From Floridanema evergladense (GTDB taxonomy: Bacteria; Cyanobacteriota; Cyanobacteriia; Cyanobacteriales; Aerosakkonemataceae): DNA of 64,000 nt. The translations under genes were made by a program, and so were the position numbers. The DNA is taken from assembly GCF_041929205.1 (NCBI RefSeq), contig NZ_JBHFNT010000241.1; one strand, 5' to 3'. Positions 16,909 to 25,298 of this stretch are shown piece by piece (within the stretch, counting starts at the first letter, position 1; each line of letters starts with the position of its first letter). The notes under the pieces were generated by a model. That model was not told where the DNA came from and searched no databases. It worked only from the letters and a program-made list of their open reading frames with translations.

Positions 16909-17433
16909 TTAAAATCCCCACCAAACTAGGCTACCTAATATTAACAGAATGCCAATCAATGCTACCCAAATAAACCGATTATCTTTTGTATTTACCTGAC
17001 TTAAGTCTACAGGTTCCGCACCAGAAAGAGAACCAGAGGAAGATTTTTTTCCAGCCGCAGCATTACCTAAACGAGTTTTACCTTCATTATCAGCAATTGT
17101 TCCCAAGTCAGGAATTTGGGTCAGCCATTCCGGGCGACGATTCAGTTGGGGAGCCTCTAAAATGTAGAGTAAGCGACGACTTTGTTGGCGAATTTCGTAA
17201 CTAGGATGATGGTCTAATTGCTTGCAGAGTGCGATCGCTTCTTTTTTTTGGTCAGCTGCTTCATAAGCAGTAACTAACCAAATTTGCACCTCCCCACCGA
17301 AGCGGGTATTGCGATCGACCAAAGCACTAGCCTTTTCCAAACATTCTACCGACTGGCGATATTGACCGCGTTCAAACGCAGCCTTACCAGCTTGGTATTG
17401 TTCCTTAACAATCTCTAACGTTTCTGCACTCAT
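16909..17433 (-). CDS. TPR protein with C-terminal membrane anchor
   Basis: A 174-residue protein. Residues 10-110 are helical with tetratricopeptide-like repeats (YQAGKAAFERGQYRQSVECLEKA, shortened here to its first part, and AYEAADQKKEAIALCKQL). A Ser/Gly-rich linker follows, then one C-terminal membrane helix (FIWVALIGILLILGSLVWWG). It is probably tail-anchored with the repeats facing the cytoplasm, as an interaction platform. The start is at ATG 17433; a second ATG two codons upstream is also possible. It is followed by the DUF3153 gene. Confidence 0.75.
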   Translation of the reverse strand: MSAETLEIVKEQYQAGKAAFERGQYRQSVECLEKASALVDRNTRFGGEVQIWLVTAYEAADQKKEAIALCKQLDHHPSYEIRQQSRRLLYILEAPQLNRRPEWLTQIPDLGTIADNEGKTRLGNAAAGKKSSSGSLSGAEPVDLSQVNTKDNRFIWVALIGILLILGSLVWWGF

Positions 17434-17563
17434 AACCAATCACAACTAATGAACGCAAGTTGCTAGTTATATTCCGTAGGGTGCGCCAGAACCTGCAAAA
17501 TATTTTGACTCGCCTACAATTGTATTGCCTGACGCACCTGACAAACTAACCGATCGCAACTAA

Positions 17564-18472
17564 TTACTTACCGCGACTATGAATAAACTCAGAAGCAACA
17601 ATCATCGAACCAATCCCCGCATCTGAGAGAATTTCTAATAGTAGTGCATGGGGAACCCGACCATCTACAATGTGAGTAGCGCGGACACCTTGAGCCAAAC
17701 TCCGCACGCAACAATTGACTTTAGGAATCATTCCCCCACCAACAACACCAGAAGAAATCAAAGCCCTTGCTTCTTGAATATCCATTTTCGGAATCAAGGT
17801 CGAAGGGTCTTTGTAATCTCTTAAAATTCCCGCAGTATCTGTTAGTAAGATTAACTTTTCTGCACCCAAAGCCGCTGCTAATTCTCCCGCTACAGTATCG
17901 GCATTAATATTATAAGCTTGTCCAGTTTCATCAGCAGCGACACTGGAAACTACCGGAATATATCCGCTTTTGAGCAAACTATCTAAAATGTTAATATTCA
18001 CTGCACTAACTTCCCCCACAAAGCCAATTCCTTCTTGACCTTCGGGGCGTGCTTTAATCAAATTACCATCTTTGCCGCACAAACCAATTGCTAAACCACC
18101 AGCTTGATTAATTAAAGTGACAATTTCTTTATTTACCTTACCCACCAAAACCATTTCTACAACTTCCATTGTGGGTGCGTCGGTAACTCGCAGACCATTT
18201 TTAAACTGTGGTTCTATTCCTAGTTTATCTAACCAAGAATTAATTTCTGGCCCTCCACCATGTACCACTACTAGACGCAAGCCGACACAGGATAAAAACA
18301 CAATATCGCGCATTACCTTATCTTTGAGCGAACTGTCTTTCATGGCTGCGCCACCATACTTAATGACTATAGTGCGTCCAGCAAATTGTTGAATGTAAGG
18401 TAATGCTTCGCTGAGTACTCGGACGCGAGTCGCATCATCATTAGTTTGAGTGTAATCGAGTTCTTTAACCAT
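17564..18472 (-). CDS. argB: Acetylglutamate kinase
   Basis: A 302-residue enzyme that phosphorylates N-acetylglutamate, the controlling step of arginine synthesis. Signatures are TIVIKYGGAAMKD, VVVHGGGPEIN, the substrate loop KNGLRVTDAPTMEV and GGMIPKVNCCVRSL. In cyanobacteria this enzyme is inhibited by arginine and relieved by PII; the PII gene glnB is 2.1 kb downstream. The N-terminal helix (residues 1-25) matches arginine-sensitive hexameric types. Confidence 0.97.
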   Translation of the reverse strand: MVKELDYTQTNDDATRVRVLSEALPYIQQFAGRTIVIKYGGAAMKDSSLKDKVMRDIVFLSCVGLRLVVVHGGGPEINSWLDKLGIEPQFKNGLRVTDAPTMEVVEMVLVGKVNKEIVTLINQAGGLAIGLCGKDGNLIKARPEGQEGIGFVGEVSAVNINILDSLLKSGYIPVVSSVAADETGQAYNINADTVAGELAAALGAEKLILLTDTAGILRDYKDPSTLIPKMDIQEARALISSGVVGGGMIPKVNCCVRSLAQGVRATHIVDGRVPHALLLEILSDAGIGSMIVASEFIHSRGK

Positions 18473-18589
18473 GAGTTTGTTTTGTCATCCTAAAAGGTTT
18501 TAGATGCAGTTTATAGCAATTCTCAGGCTGATAAAGTACAGGTTTTATCGGTTTTGGGAACAGGGAATTGCCAATAGCCTATTTTGTCA

Positions 18590-19153
18590 TCAGTTAAGAT
18601 AGGTGGGGGGAACGACTGGTGGTTTTAAAATCGAGGGAATTGTCTCTAAGATGCGTTTTGTTACTTGTTCGGGTGTTTCCTGGGGTTGAACCGTAATTCG
18701 TAAGTCAGCTTGATTATAAAGATGTTGTCTTTGTGCTAAAAGTGTTTGCAGCTTTTTCTCCATGTCAGCATCTTTTAATAAAGGTCGGGTGTTGTCCTCT
18801 GTCAAGCGGGACATCAGTAATTTTACGGGCACGTCTAGCCAGAGGATCAAACCATGTTGCAGGTAACTCCAATTTTTTTGTCGCAACACTATACCTCCAC
18901 CTGTGGAAACTACGGTTCTGGTATAAGTGCAGAGTTCGGCTAGTACTTGCGTTTCTAATTCACGGAAACTTTCTTCACCAACGGTTGTAAAAATTTCGTT
19001 AATGGTTTGACCCTTAACTAATTCGATAATATTGTCCGTGTCCAGAAAACGGCTGTAGCCCATTTCCTTTGCTAGTAAGCGTCCTACAGTGGTTTTCCCC
19101 GCACCCATCATGCCAATTAAGTAAAGACTTCTGTTTTTGAGAATATTGTTCAC
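18590..19153 (-). CDS. aroK: Shikimate kinase
   Basis: A 187-residue P-loop kinase of the shikimate pathway (aromatic amino acids). It has Walker A GMMGAGKTTVG near residue 16, the shikimate-binding DTD (FLDTDN) and GGGIVL, and the lid arginine in LTEDNTRPLLKD. It begins 12 bp after the end of the STAND ATPase gene on the same strand, so they may share a transcript. Confidence 0.96.
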   Translation of the reverse strand: MNNILKNRSLYLIGMMGAGKTTVGRLLAKEMGYSRFLDTDNIIELVKGQTINEIFTTVGEESFRELETQVLAELCTYTRTVVSTGGGIVLRQKNWSYLQHGLILWLDVPVKLLMSRLTEDNTRPLLKDADMEKKLQTLLAQRQHLYNQADLRITVQPQETPEQVTKRILETIPSILKPPVVPPTYLN

Positions 19154-19164
19154 TCGTTGAGGTT

Positions 19165-20631
19165 CTAAGTTTCATTTACTTTAGGGCTGCTACTTAGTTT
19201 ACCTGGATTTGGGTTGGGAACTACCTCGGTCTGGAGGTTATCTTGTTTACCGAGTTCTCGATTAAGATATTCTTTAAATATTGGTAGCAATTTGAAGATA
19301 GTAGTATGTTTGGAGATTAGCGATCGCCTAACCAAGGATTCTAAGTTTTCCCATAACTCTCCTTTACTCATTCCTGGTGGCGTTTCTTCTGTCGTTTCTA
19401 ATAATAAAATATCTTGTTTCACAGCTAACCAGTACAATAGTTGCTTTTCACTCGTTGAAATTCGATTTAATTGTTCTTCTATTAATTCTCGCACTCCTCC
19501 AAACACTAAAAGATTGTGCTTTAAGAATTGGGAAACCTTCCCATCAAATAATTCTAAAATTGTGGTTAACACAATTTTCAATGCTAAAGGATTACCTGAA
19601 TAGCGGTTAACTAGTAAGCGCCATTCATACTCAGAACAAGTTACTCCTTTAGCTTTAATAATTTCTTGGCAATCTATTTCATTTAATCCTTTTAATTGTA
19701 GCGATCGCACGGGCAGATTCACTCCTTCAATAGTTGCTATTTCTTTAAGTTTTTCTCGACTAGTTAACACCAAACAACTTTGATGCAATACTTCGCCAAT
19801 TCGCTGAAAAAATTCTCGATATTCTTCATATTCTGGGCGAAAATCTCCTGTGTAAGTTTGGGTTTGCAACAGAGTATCAACGTTGTCTAATACTAGCAAG
19901 CAACGGGATTTTCGGAAAAAATCTAATAATTGACTAGTTCTCTGAGGGCTAGTTTCTGATAAAGTGAATTCGCTGCTTTGCGCTTGGGCTAAGAATTGCA
20001 GTAGATTGGCTAAAAGTTCTGATAGTTGTGGGGTGTGATGTAGCGATCGCCAAATCAAAAATTGAAAATCATGCTGAATTAGTTGTGCTAATTTTACCGA
20101 TAAAGTAGTTTTACCAATTCCACCCATCCCCAACAAAGAAACTAAGCGACAACGCTCTTTAATAATCCAATTTTCTAATTGCACTAATTCTTTCTCTCTG
20201 CCATAAAAGATACTCGTATCAACAGCTTCTCCCCAATCAAAATTTTGCTTAATTTCTGGTTGATGATTTTTCTCAATCAAACTTGGCGCAACTTGCGGTG
20301 GCAAAGCTGAATCTAATTTATAACCCGCTTCTTCTAAAAGTTTCGTTACCCGACTCCAATGGTTTATTTTTACCTGTTGGTTAGTCTGGGAATATAACAT
20401 TACTTCAATGTATTTATACAAACCATTGGAAAGGTAAACTCTTACGGAACTACTATTAGTACTACTATAAATAATATCTGCGATTTCTCCGGGACTGTAA
20501 CCACAAAGTAATCCGCGAAGAATCTTCTTTTCTACAGGTGTTAGTCCTTTATTTTTAGCTGAAGCAAGATCTACATATAATTTCTCTAGCTTCCAAGTAT
20601 GAGCAGCTTCTACAAATTCCCCTGATTGCAC
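19165..20631 (-). CDS. NB-ARC (STAND) ATPase with N-terminal helix-turn-helix-like domain, no sensor repeats
   Basis: A 488-residue protein. Residues 10-105 form a helical domain like the N-terminal domain of cyanobacterial STAND proteins (LTPVEKKILRGLLCGYSPGE). The NB-ARC ATPase has Walker A GMGGIGKTT at 168-176, Walker B RCLLVLDNVDTL near 238 and the GxP motif in RYSGNPLALKI. A winged-helix segment ends near 460. The C-terminal WD40 or TPR sensor array usual in this family is absent; the protein stops after a short polar tail. The only usable start is GTG 20631. A paralogue is at 45841-47205. A regulatory or defence role is possible but unproven. Confidence 0.85.
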   Translation of the reverse strand: MQSGEFVEAAHTWKLEKLYVDLASAKNKGLTPVEKKILRGLLCGYSPGEIADIIYSSTNSSSVRVYLSNGLYKYIEVMLYSQTNQQVKINHWSRVTKLLEEAGYKLDSALPPQVAPSLIEKNHQPEIKQNFDWGEAVDTSIFYGREKELVQLENWIIKERCRLVSLLGMGGIGKTTLSVKLAQLIQHDFQFLIWRSLHHTPQLSELLANLLQFLAQAQSSEFTLSETSPQRTSQLLDFFRKSRCLLVLDNVDTLLQTQTYTGDFRPEYEEYREFFQRIGEVLHQSCLVLTSREKLKEIATIEGVNLPVRSLQLKGLNEIDCQEIIKAKGVTCSEYEWRLLVNRYSGNPLALKIVLTTILELFDGKVSQFLKHNLLVFGGVRELIEEQLNRISTSEKQLLYWLAVKQDILLLETTEETPPGMSKGELWENLESLVRRSLISKHTTIFKLLPIFKEYLNRELGKQDNLQTEVVPNPNPGKLSSSPKVNET

Positions 20632-21008
20632 TTGTTTTAATGTAAATAAGTTTACTAAGCAGACTAACGTTTAATTAACATCTGTTAGCTTTTAACGCTT
20701 TATATCAATTTAATTGTAAATATTAACGTAATTAATAACATCAGTAAAGTAACGGATTCACTAAATATGACTTAATATTAAATTCATGAAAACTTCATTA
20801 AAAATTCATCAACGCTCTGTAAAGAAGTCAGTAAAACTAAGTAATATGTAATCTATTAGCTGATTCGGCAGATGAGTTAGGTCGCAAATTTATTAGTGGT
20901 GTAGGTTTCGCGCTGATTTAAGTTGTGTTTTTCCTACGATCGCTTGTTGTAGTTCAGTTCTTTCCCCTTGTTTTAATTTGAGTGTAAAATTTCCTATGGG
21001 TGATTAGT
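20632..21008. other. 377-bp AT-rich intergenic region between divergent genes
   Basis: It separates the leftward STAND ATPase from a small rightward gene. The part next to the STAND gene is very AT-rich. No gene, tRNA or clear hairpin is visible. Promoters for both sides should lie here. Confidence 0.5.
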
Positions 21009-21200
21009 ATGTACCTCATTCGTGAAGTAGTTCAACAGGCGCTAAAAACTGGATATCTTAGTATTGCAGCAGAAGAACGCCTGCGGTGTTTGCTAAAAAA
21101 TAAGTATGATTCAGAAGACCTTGATGCTTTCATGAAACTGCAATTTGCAGCTGTGTCTGGTCAAGTTAAGCAAGAGTCTCGTGAGTTAGTTTGTTCTTAG
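21009..21200 (+). CDS. Small conserved cyanobacterial protein
   Basis: A 63-residue soluble, helical protein beginning MYLIREVVQQALKTGYLS, followed by AAEERLRCLL and YDSEDLDAFMKLQ. The pattern is familiar from small hypothetical proteins in many cyanobacteria, which supports a real gene. No function is known to me. The start is ATG 21009; a GTG three codons earlier is also in frame. Confidence 0.7.
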   Translation: MYLIREVVQQALKTGYLSIAAEERLRCLLKNKYDSEDLDAFMKLQFAAVSGQVKQESRELVCS

Positions 21201-21293
21201 GTTTGTAGCGATGCAGGATGGCGATTTTACTGCGATCGAGTTTTCCAAGAGTTAATAGTCGGCTAATTAACAAATTCTTGTTAAGATTAGCTT

Positions 21294-21899
21294 TCAAGGC
21301 TTTTGCATGATAATAAATAAAGCTAAGGGATGGGGATCTAAATTGCCATAATAAACAGTTTCCTCAAGAGAAATTATTTGTAATTTACTGGCAAAAATTT
21401 CCCTCATTTCCTCTGGAGTGAATTTGTATAGCCCACCTTCCCTAGTTTCCAGATAACAAAAGCATTTTAATAATAAATAACCCTGCGGTTTCAGCAAATC
21501 ATACACTACGTTAACGTAATTTGGTCTGCTGTCTGGAGGTAATACGTGGAAACAACCGCGATCGATAATTAAATCAAACTCTCCTGAAATTTTACTATTA
21601 AGAATATCATCCTGTTGCCAGTTAATATTTAATCCTTTTTCTTGCCCTTTAGCAGCAGCTTTTTGAATTGCTGTTTCTGACAAATCGGTAGCAGTAACTT
21701 GAAAACCCCTTTCAGCCAAAATTATTGCTTGCGTCCCCGGGCCAGTACCAATATCTAACACACTTCCTGTAGTAAAATTTAACTTTGTTAAACTTTTTTC
21801 TATATCCGGGTCTAAATTAGCATTAAACCAAGGCATAGACTCAACCGCTTGTTCTTGATATAACTGTTCCCAATTGGGTAACGATTTTTCTTGAGTCAT
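21294..21899 (-). CDS. Class I SAM-dependent methyltransferase
   Basis: A 201-residue methyltransferase. Motif I is VLDIGTGPGTQAIILAERG near residue 45, followed by the acidic end of beta-2 (VTATDLSE) and motif II FDLIIDRGCFHVL. The opening WEQLYQEQAVESMPWF and the DRGCFHVLP segment resemble small-molecule methyltransferases of the thiopurine/tellurite type. The substrate is unknown. The gene starts 14 bp after the aminotransferase stop codon, so the two are probably one operon. Confidence 0.88.
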   Translation of the reverse strand: MTQEKSLPNWEQLYQEQAVESMPWFNANLDPDIEKSLTKLNFTTGSVLDIGTGPGTQAIILAERGFQVTATDLSETAIQKAAAKGQEKGLNINWQQDDILNSKISGEFDLIIDRGCFHVLPPDSRPNYVNVVYDLLKPQGYLLLKCFCYLETREGGLYKFTPEEMREIFASKLQIISLEETVYYGNLDPHPLALFIIMQKP

Positions 21900-21913
21900 A
21901 ATTCCTCCTGAAT

Positions 21914-23080
21914 TTAAGTCAAAATATTTTGTAAACCTTTCACTAATCTACTAATACCAACTGATGCTGTTTCTGCTTGCAATGCGCCGTAAGCAACGCG
22001 CAGATAACAACCATCATCTATGCCAAAAGTTGTCCCTGGAATTACCGCTATTTTATATTCATGAATTAAACGTTTTACTAATTCCATTGCACCCAAATCA
22101 GTTTGAACTTTGAGCAGGAAATAAAACGCCCCATCAGCAGGAGGAATTAAACAAAATTCCGAAATAGCTTGCAATTCCTGAAGCACAACTTCTCGTACTT
22201 TGGTAATTGCCTTTAGTTTTTCTCGGCAGTAATTAACTCCTGCTTGCAGCGCACCTAAAGCGGCATACTGGGAAATTACAGGCGCACAGATTAATATAGT
22301 ATCTTGAATCTTTCTGATTGGCACTAATAAATGTTGAGGAATTACCATATAACCAATGCGCCAAGAAGCAAAACCGTAAGCTTTAGAAAGAGAAAACAGG
22401 GAAATTGTATAGTCACTACTTTGGGGAATTGCTGCGGGAGAAAAGTGCTTTACTCCGTTATAAGTAAAATATTCGTAAGCTTCGTCGCTAATATGATAAA
22501 TTCCTTTTTCTCGGCAAATTTTGTTAACTGTTTGTAGAGTTTTTTGGGGGTAAACTGCGCCAGTGGGATTATTGGGAGAAATTGTGACTACAGCTTTTGT
22601 TTTATTAGTAATTGCTGATTCGATCGCATCTGGAAGCAACTGATAATTTTCATCTGTTCTGACTAATACGGGGCGACAACTAGCCATTGCGATCGCCATT
22701 TCATGATTAAAATAATAAGGCGTTTGTAAAATAATTTCATCCCCCGGATTAGCAATTGCCAAAATCGCATTCATAAACCCCATATTGCTACCCGCAGTCA
22801 CCACAATACAGTTATTTCGATCGATTTTAATTTGATTTTCTGCTGACAATTTAGCAGTAATTACCTCTAACAAAGGACTAATCCCTTCCACAGCTTGGTA
22901 TTTATGATTTTGTGGTTGGGCTAAAAATAGAGCAATTTGTTCTACTGCCTCCGGTGGTGGAGGATAATAAACCACACCTTGCCCCAAAGAAATAGTTCCC
23001 GGAGAATTGCGAATTAACTCGCCAACTACGGGAATAATTGGTGACTGCACAGCTTGCATTCTTTGAACTTCGCTTTTCAT
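21914..23080 (-). CDS. Pyridoxal-phosphate aminotransferase, class I/II
   Basis: A 388-residue fold-type I aminotransferase. The PLP-binding Lys is in SLSKAYGFASWRIGYM near residue 235; other marks are SPNNPTGAVYP, ISDEAYEYFTY and the C-terminal Arg in LRVAYGAL. It would transfer an amino group between an amino acid and a 2-oxo acid; the substrate cannot be fixed from sequence. ATG 23080 fits the family start (MQAVQSPIIPV follows); an in-frame start 36 bp upstream is less likely. It is followed by the methyltransferase gene. Confidence 0.9.
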   Translation of the reverse strand: MKSEVQRMQAVQSPIIPVVGELIRNSPGTISLGQGVVYYPPPPEAVEQIALFLAQPQNHKYQAVEGISPLLEVITAKLSAENQIKIDRNNCIVVTAGSNMGFMNAILAIANPGDEIILQTPYYFNHEMAIAMASCRPVLVRTDENYQLLPDAIESAITNKTKAVVTISPNNPTGAVYPQKTLQTVNKICREKGIYHISDEAYEYFTYNGVKHFSPAAIPQSSDYTISLFSLSKAYGFASWRIGYMVIPQHLLVPIRKIQDTILICAPVISQYAALGALQAGVNYCREKLKAITKVREVVLQELQAISEFCLIPPADGAFYFLLKVQTDLGAMELVKRLIHEYKIAVIPGTTFGIDDGCYLRVAYGALQAETASVGISRLVKGLQNILT

Positions 23081-23241
23081 TATAATTGTCTTAGATTGAT
23101 TCGGTAAACCCTTCAATATTATTCGGTTTTCTGGGATAGGTTTTATACTACCAAATGGGCGGCGATCTCGACTCGTAAATCCTTTGTCAATTCGAGAAGA
23201 TGATCTTGTTAACTCAAAGGCAAAGAGAGTAAAAATTAGCC

Positions 23242-23529
23242 ATGAAAAAAACTATCGTAGAAACCATATATAACTGGTATCGTCAAACTATTCGCAATTC
23301 TAAATATCGCTGGTTAATAGTTCTAGGTACATTGTTGTATTTAGTTAGCCCATTGGACATTTCTCCTGATGTATTTCCCATTGTTGGCTGGATTGATGAC
23401 ACTGTAGTTGCCACATTGTTAGTAACAGAAGTTTCGCAAATGTTACTAGAAGCGCGGAAAAATCACAAACAAAAACAGTTTAATTCTGACCCTAATACTA
23501 TAGATGTAGAAGCAGTTTCTAGCAACTAA
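23242..23529 (+). CDS. YkvA/DUF1232 family small membrane protein
   Basis: A 95-residue protein with the DUF1232 core YLVSPLDISPDVFPIVGWIDD, quoted here to its ends only as YLVSPLDISPD and GWIDDTVVA. One or two hydrophobic segments span about 20-75. Function is unknown. The next gene downstream (DUF4112) is on the same strand, 104 bp away. Confidence 0.88.
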   Translation: MKKTIVETIYNWYRQTIRNSKYRWLIVLGTLLYLVSPLDISPDVFPIVGWIDDTVVATLLVTEVSQMLLEARKNHKQKQFNSDPNTIDVEAVSSN

Positions 23530-23633
23530 GTAGCAACATTAATTTATCTTTGCCAGTGCTACCTCCAGAGATGGAAAACTCTTTCTTGCTGGGGGTAGAA
23601 GATTGATTAAAGCGATCGTACCAAAATCGAAAC

Positions 23634-24059
23634 ATGAACACCACTAACACTATCAAACGTATTGCTACCCTGAACCGCATTCGCAAATTCACCTACTTAA
23701 TGGATAGTGCTTTTCGCGTTCCCTTAATTGGTTTTCGCTTTGGATTAGACCCCATTATCGGGTTAATTCCAGGTGCCGGAGATCTAGTTAGCACCGTCTT
23801 TTCTGCTTATTTAATTTATTTAGCTGCTCGCTTTCAACTTCCCCCACAAATCTTGAGAGAAATGATTTTTAATGTGGCATTAGAAGCAGCAGTAGGTACT
23901 GTACCTTTAGTAGGTGACTTATTCGATGCTTACTATAAATCTAATATTCGCAACTTAGCACTTTTGGAAAAACATTTAGGAATTGAAGACCCCGAAACCA
24001 TTGAGCAAATTAACTCAGTAGTGACTCAACCAAAACAGCCAGCATTAACAAATAAATAA
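23634..24059 (+). CDS. DUF4112 family membrane protein
   Basis: A 141-residue protein with the DUF4112 signatures LMDSAFRVPLIGFRFGLDP, IPGAGDL and VPLVGDLFDAYYKSN. Two to three membrane-associated hydrophobic stretches are visible. Function is unknown. It is followed directly by a terminator hairpin. Confidence 0.88.
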   Translation: MNTTNTIKRIATLNRIRKFTYLMDSAFRVPLIGFRFGLDPIIGLIPGAGDLVSTVFSAYLIYLAARFQLPPQILREMIFNVALEAAVGTVPLVGDLFDAYYKSNIRNLALLEKHLGIEDPETIEQINSVVTQPKQPALTNK

Positions 24060-24069
24060 TCCTTTTAAA

Positions 24070-24099
24070 CAAAGGTGGAATAATTCCACCTTTATTTAA
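24070..24099 (+). terminator. Terminator after the DUF4112 gene
   Basis: AAAGGTGGAA and TTCCACCTTT form a 10-bp stem with a 3-base loop, followed by a weak T/A run. It lies 11 bp after the stop codon. Confidence 0.75.
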
Positions 24100-24114
24100 T
24101 TATATATAGAACTT

Positions 24115-24206
24115 ATACCAATTCTCCGTAAAATTGCGCTTAATCATAGCCCCTCCCTGTGGACGGGGTGGGGTTAATTAAGCGCATCTTCATAGAGAAT
24201 TGGTAT
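24115..24206. mobile_element. MITE-like foldback repeat (92 bp)
   Basis: The ends ATACCAATTCTC and GAGAATTGGTAT are perfect 12-bp inverted repeats. Inner arms GCGCTTAAT and ATTAAGCGC and a GC-rich core (GGACGGGGTGGGG) complete a near-full foldback. It has no coding capacity. The end sequence ATACCAATTCTC is one I associate with dispersed cyanobacterial repeats. A further copy would need a genome search. Confidence 0.65.
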
Positions 24207-24216
24207 TACCACAACC

Positions 24217-24426
24217 CTACTTACCAATAGCCACTAAAGCTACCAATAAGGCAAGATTTAAAAACCAAGGCGCACTGACTACAAACCAAACAAAACTGAG
24301 CAGAAGAATGACCACAGCGCAAGCACAAACAATTTCATTTGTTGGTGGTTCTGCCTGAGCTTCAGTATAAGTCCAACAAGCAGCAATTCCTAAAGTTAAG
24401 GAAATAAATAAATTAATTAAAGACAT
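24217..24426 (-). CDS. Small two-helix membrane protein, unknown
   Basis: A 69-residue protein with two hydrophobic segments (INLFISLTLGIAACW and VVILLLSFVWFVVSAPWFLN) joined by a short acidic loop. The start at ATG 24426 is supported by AAAGGA about 9 bp upstream; longer in-frame starts exist. No family is recognised. Confidence 0.55.
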   Translation of the reverse strand: MSLINLFISLTLGIAACWTYTEAQAEPPTNEIVCACAVVILLLSFVWFVVSAPWFLNLALLVALVAIGK

Positions 24427-24654
24427 CAGTATCATTCCTTTGCCAGTCTCCTTTGGGATGTGACAAAACGCTAGAATCACCAGAAAGCTGGGTCTATTGG
24501 TTATTAATCTCTTTGTTAATCAAGCAACGAAAACTAGCTTTACTTATCTTAGAATAATTGGCATCCTGCAACTGGGTTATTTTACAAGATGCAATTCCCT
24601 AGCGATACCAGGTAGAATAATTAAGATTTTTTAAACCTAGTTTTTTCTATTTTA

Positions 24655-25119
24655 ATGCTGACACAGCTGTTTAATCTCTCTAACCTGTTTGTTCTACCCT
24701 TTTGGGCGCTGATGATTCTCTTACCAAACTGGAGTATTACTCGGCGAGTCATGGAATCTTACATTCCGTTTGTGATGTTAGCTGGACTGTATTTGTACTT
24801 GTTCACAGGTTCAATTACCTCAGAATCTGCCCAAGCATTAGCTAATCCTCACTTAGCAGATATTGCTCGCTTTTTTGCCGACCAAAGAGCAGCTGCAACT
24901 GGATGGACGCACTTTTTAGTTATGGATTTGTTTGTCGGCAGGTGGATTTATTGGGAAGGACAAAAAACAGGTATTTTCACCACTCATTCTATTTTACTCT
25001 GTTTGTTTGCTGGCCCGTTAGGATTACTTTCTCACATTTTTACTACTTGGATAAAACAGATTTTTTTCTCTCCGAAAGAGGATGTTTCTGTGTCTAATTC
25101 ACCCACATCACAAGCATAA
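24655..25119 (+). CDS. ABA4-like family protein (DUF4281)
   Basis: A 154-residue membrane protein with four hydrophobic helices. WALMILLPNWSITRRVM, GWTHFLVMDLFVGRW and the C-terminal GPLGLLSHIF match the ABA4 family. In plants ABA4 is needed to make neoxanthin; the role of the cyanobacterial proteins is not settled, and a carotenoid link here is inference only. It starts at ATG 24655 and stands alone. Confidence 0.88.
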   Translation: MLTQLFNLSNLFVLPFWALMILLPNWSITRRVMESYIPFVMLAGLYLYLFTGSITSESAQALANPHLADIARFFADQRAAATGWTHFLVMDLFVGRWIYWEGQKTGIFTTHSILLCLFAGPLGLLSHIFTTWIKQIFFSPKEDVSVSNSPTSQA

Positions 25120-25128
25120 CTCAGATTT

Positions 25129-25223
25129 TGTACCAAGAGGCAGAGCCTCCATTTTTCGTTCCCGGGTTGAACCTGGGAACGAGGATCTGGGAGGTTCTAC
25201 CTCCTTTGAGTGCAAGATCTGAG
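25129..25223. repeat. Dispersed palindromic repeat, copy 2
   Basis: Second copy of the element at 14368-14462, in the same orientation. It has the CCCGGGTTGAACCTGGG core and AGGTTCTACCTCC near its end. It follows the ABA4-like gene. Confidence 0.8.
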
Positions 25224-25239
25224 ATAAGAGCGATCGTCC

Positions 25240-25274
25240 GTAAGGTGCGTTACGCTGTCACTAACGCACCCTAC
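25240..25274. repeat. Short inverted repeat of the GTAGGGTGCGTTA type
   Basis: GTAAGGTGCGTTA and TAACGCACCCTAC face each other over a short loop. Related inverted repeats are at 17475-17540 (diverged), 43474-43537, 44298-44364 and 51317-51348. It lies beyond the purU stop codon and may act as a transcript end. Confidence 0.7.
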
Positions 25275-25298
25275 AAATAGCACCCAAAAAAGTATTTT

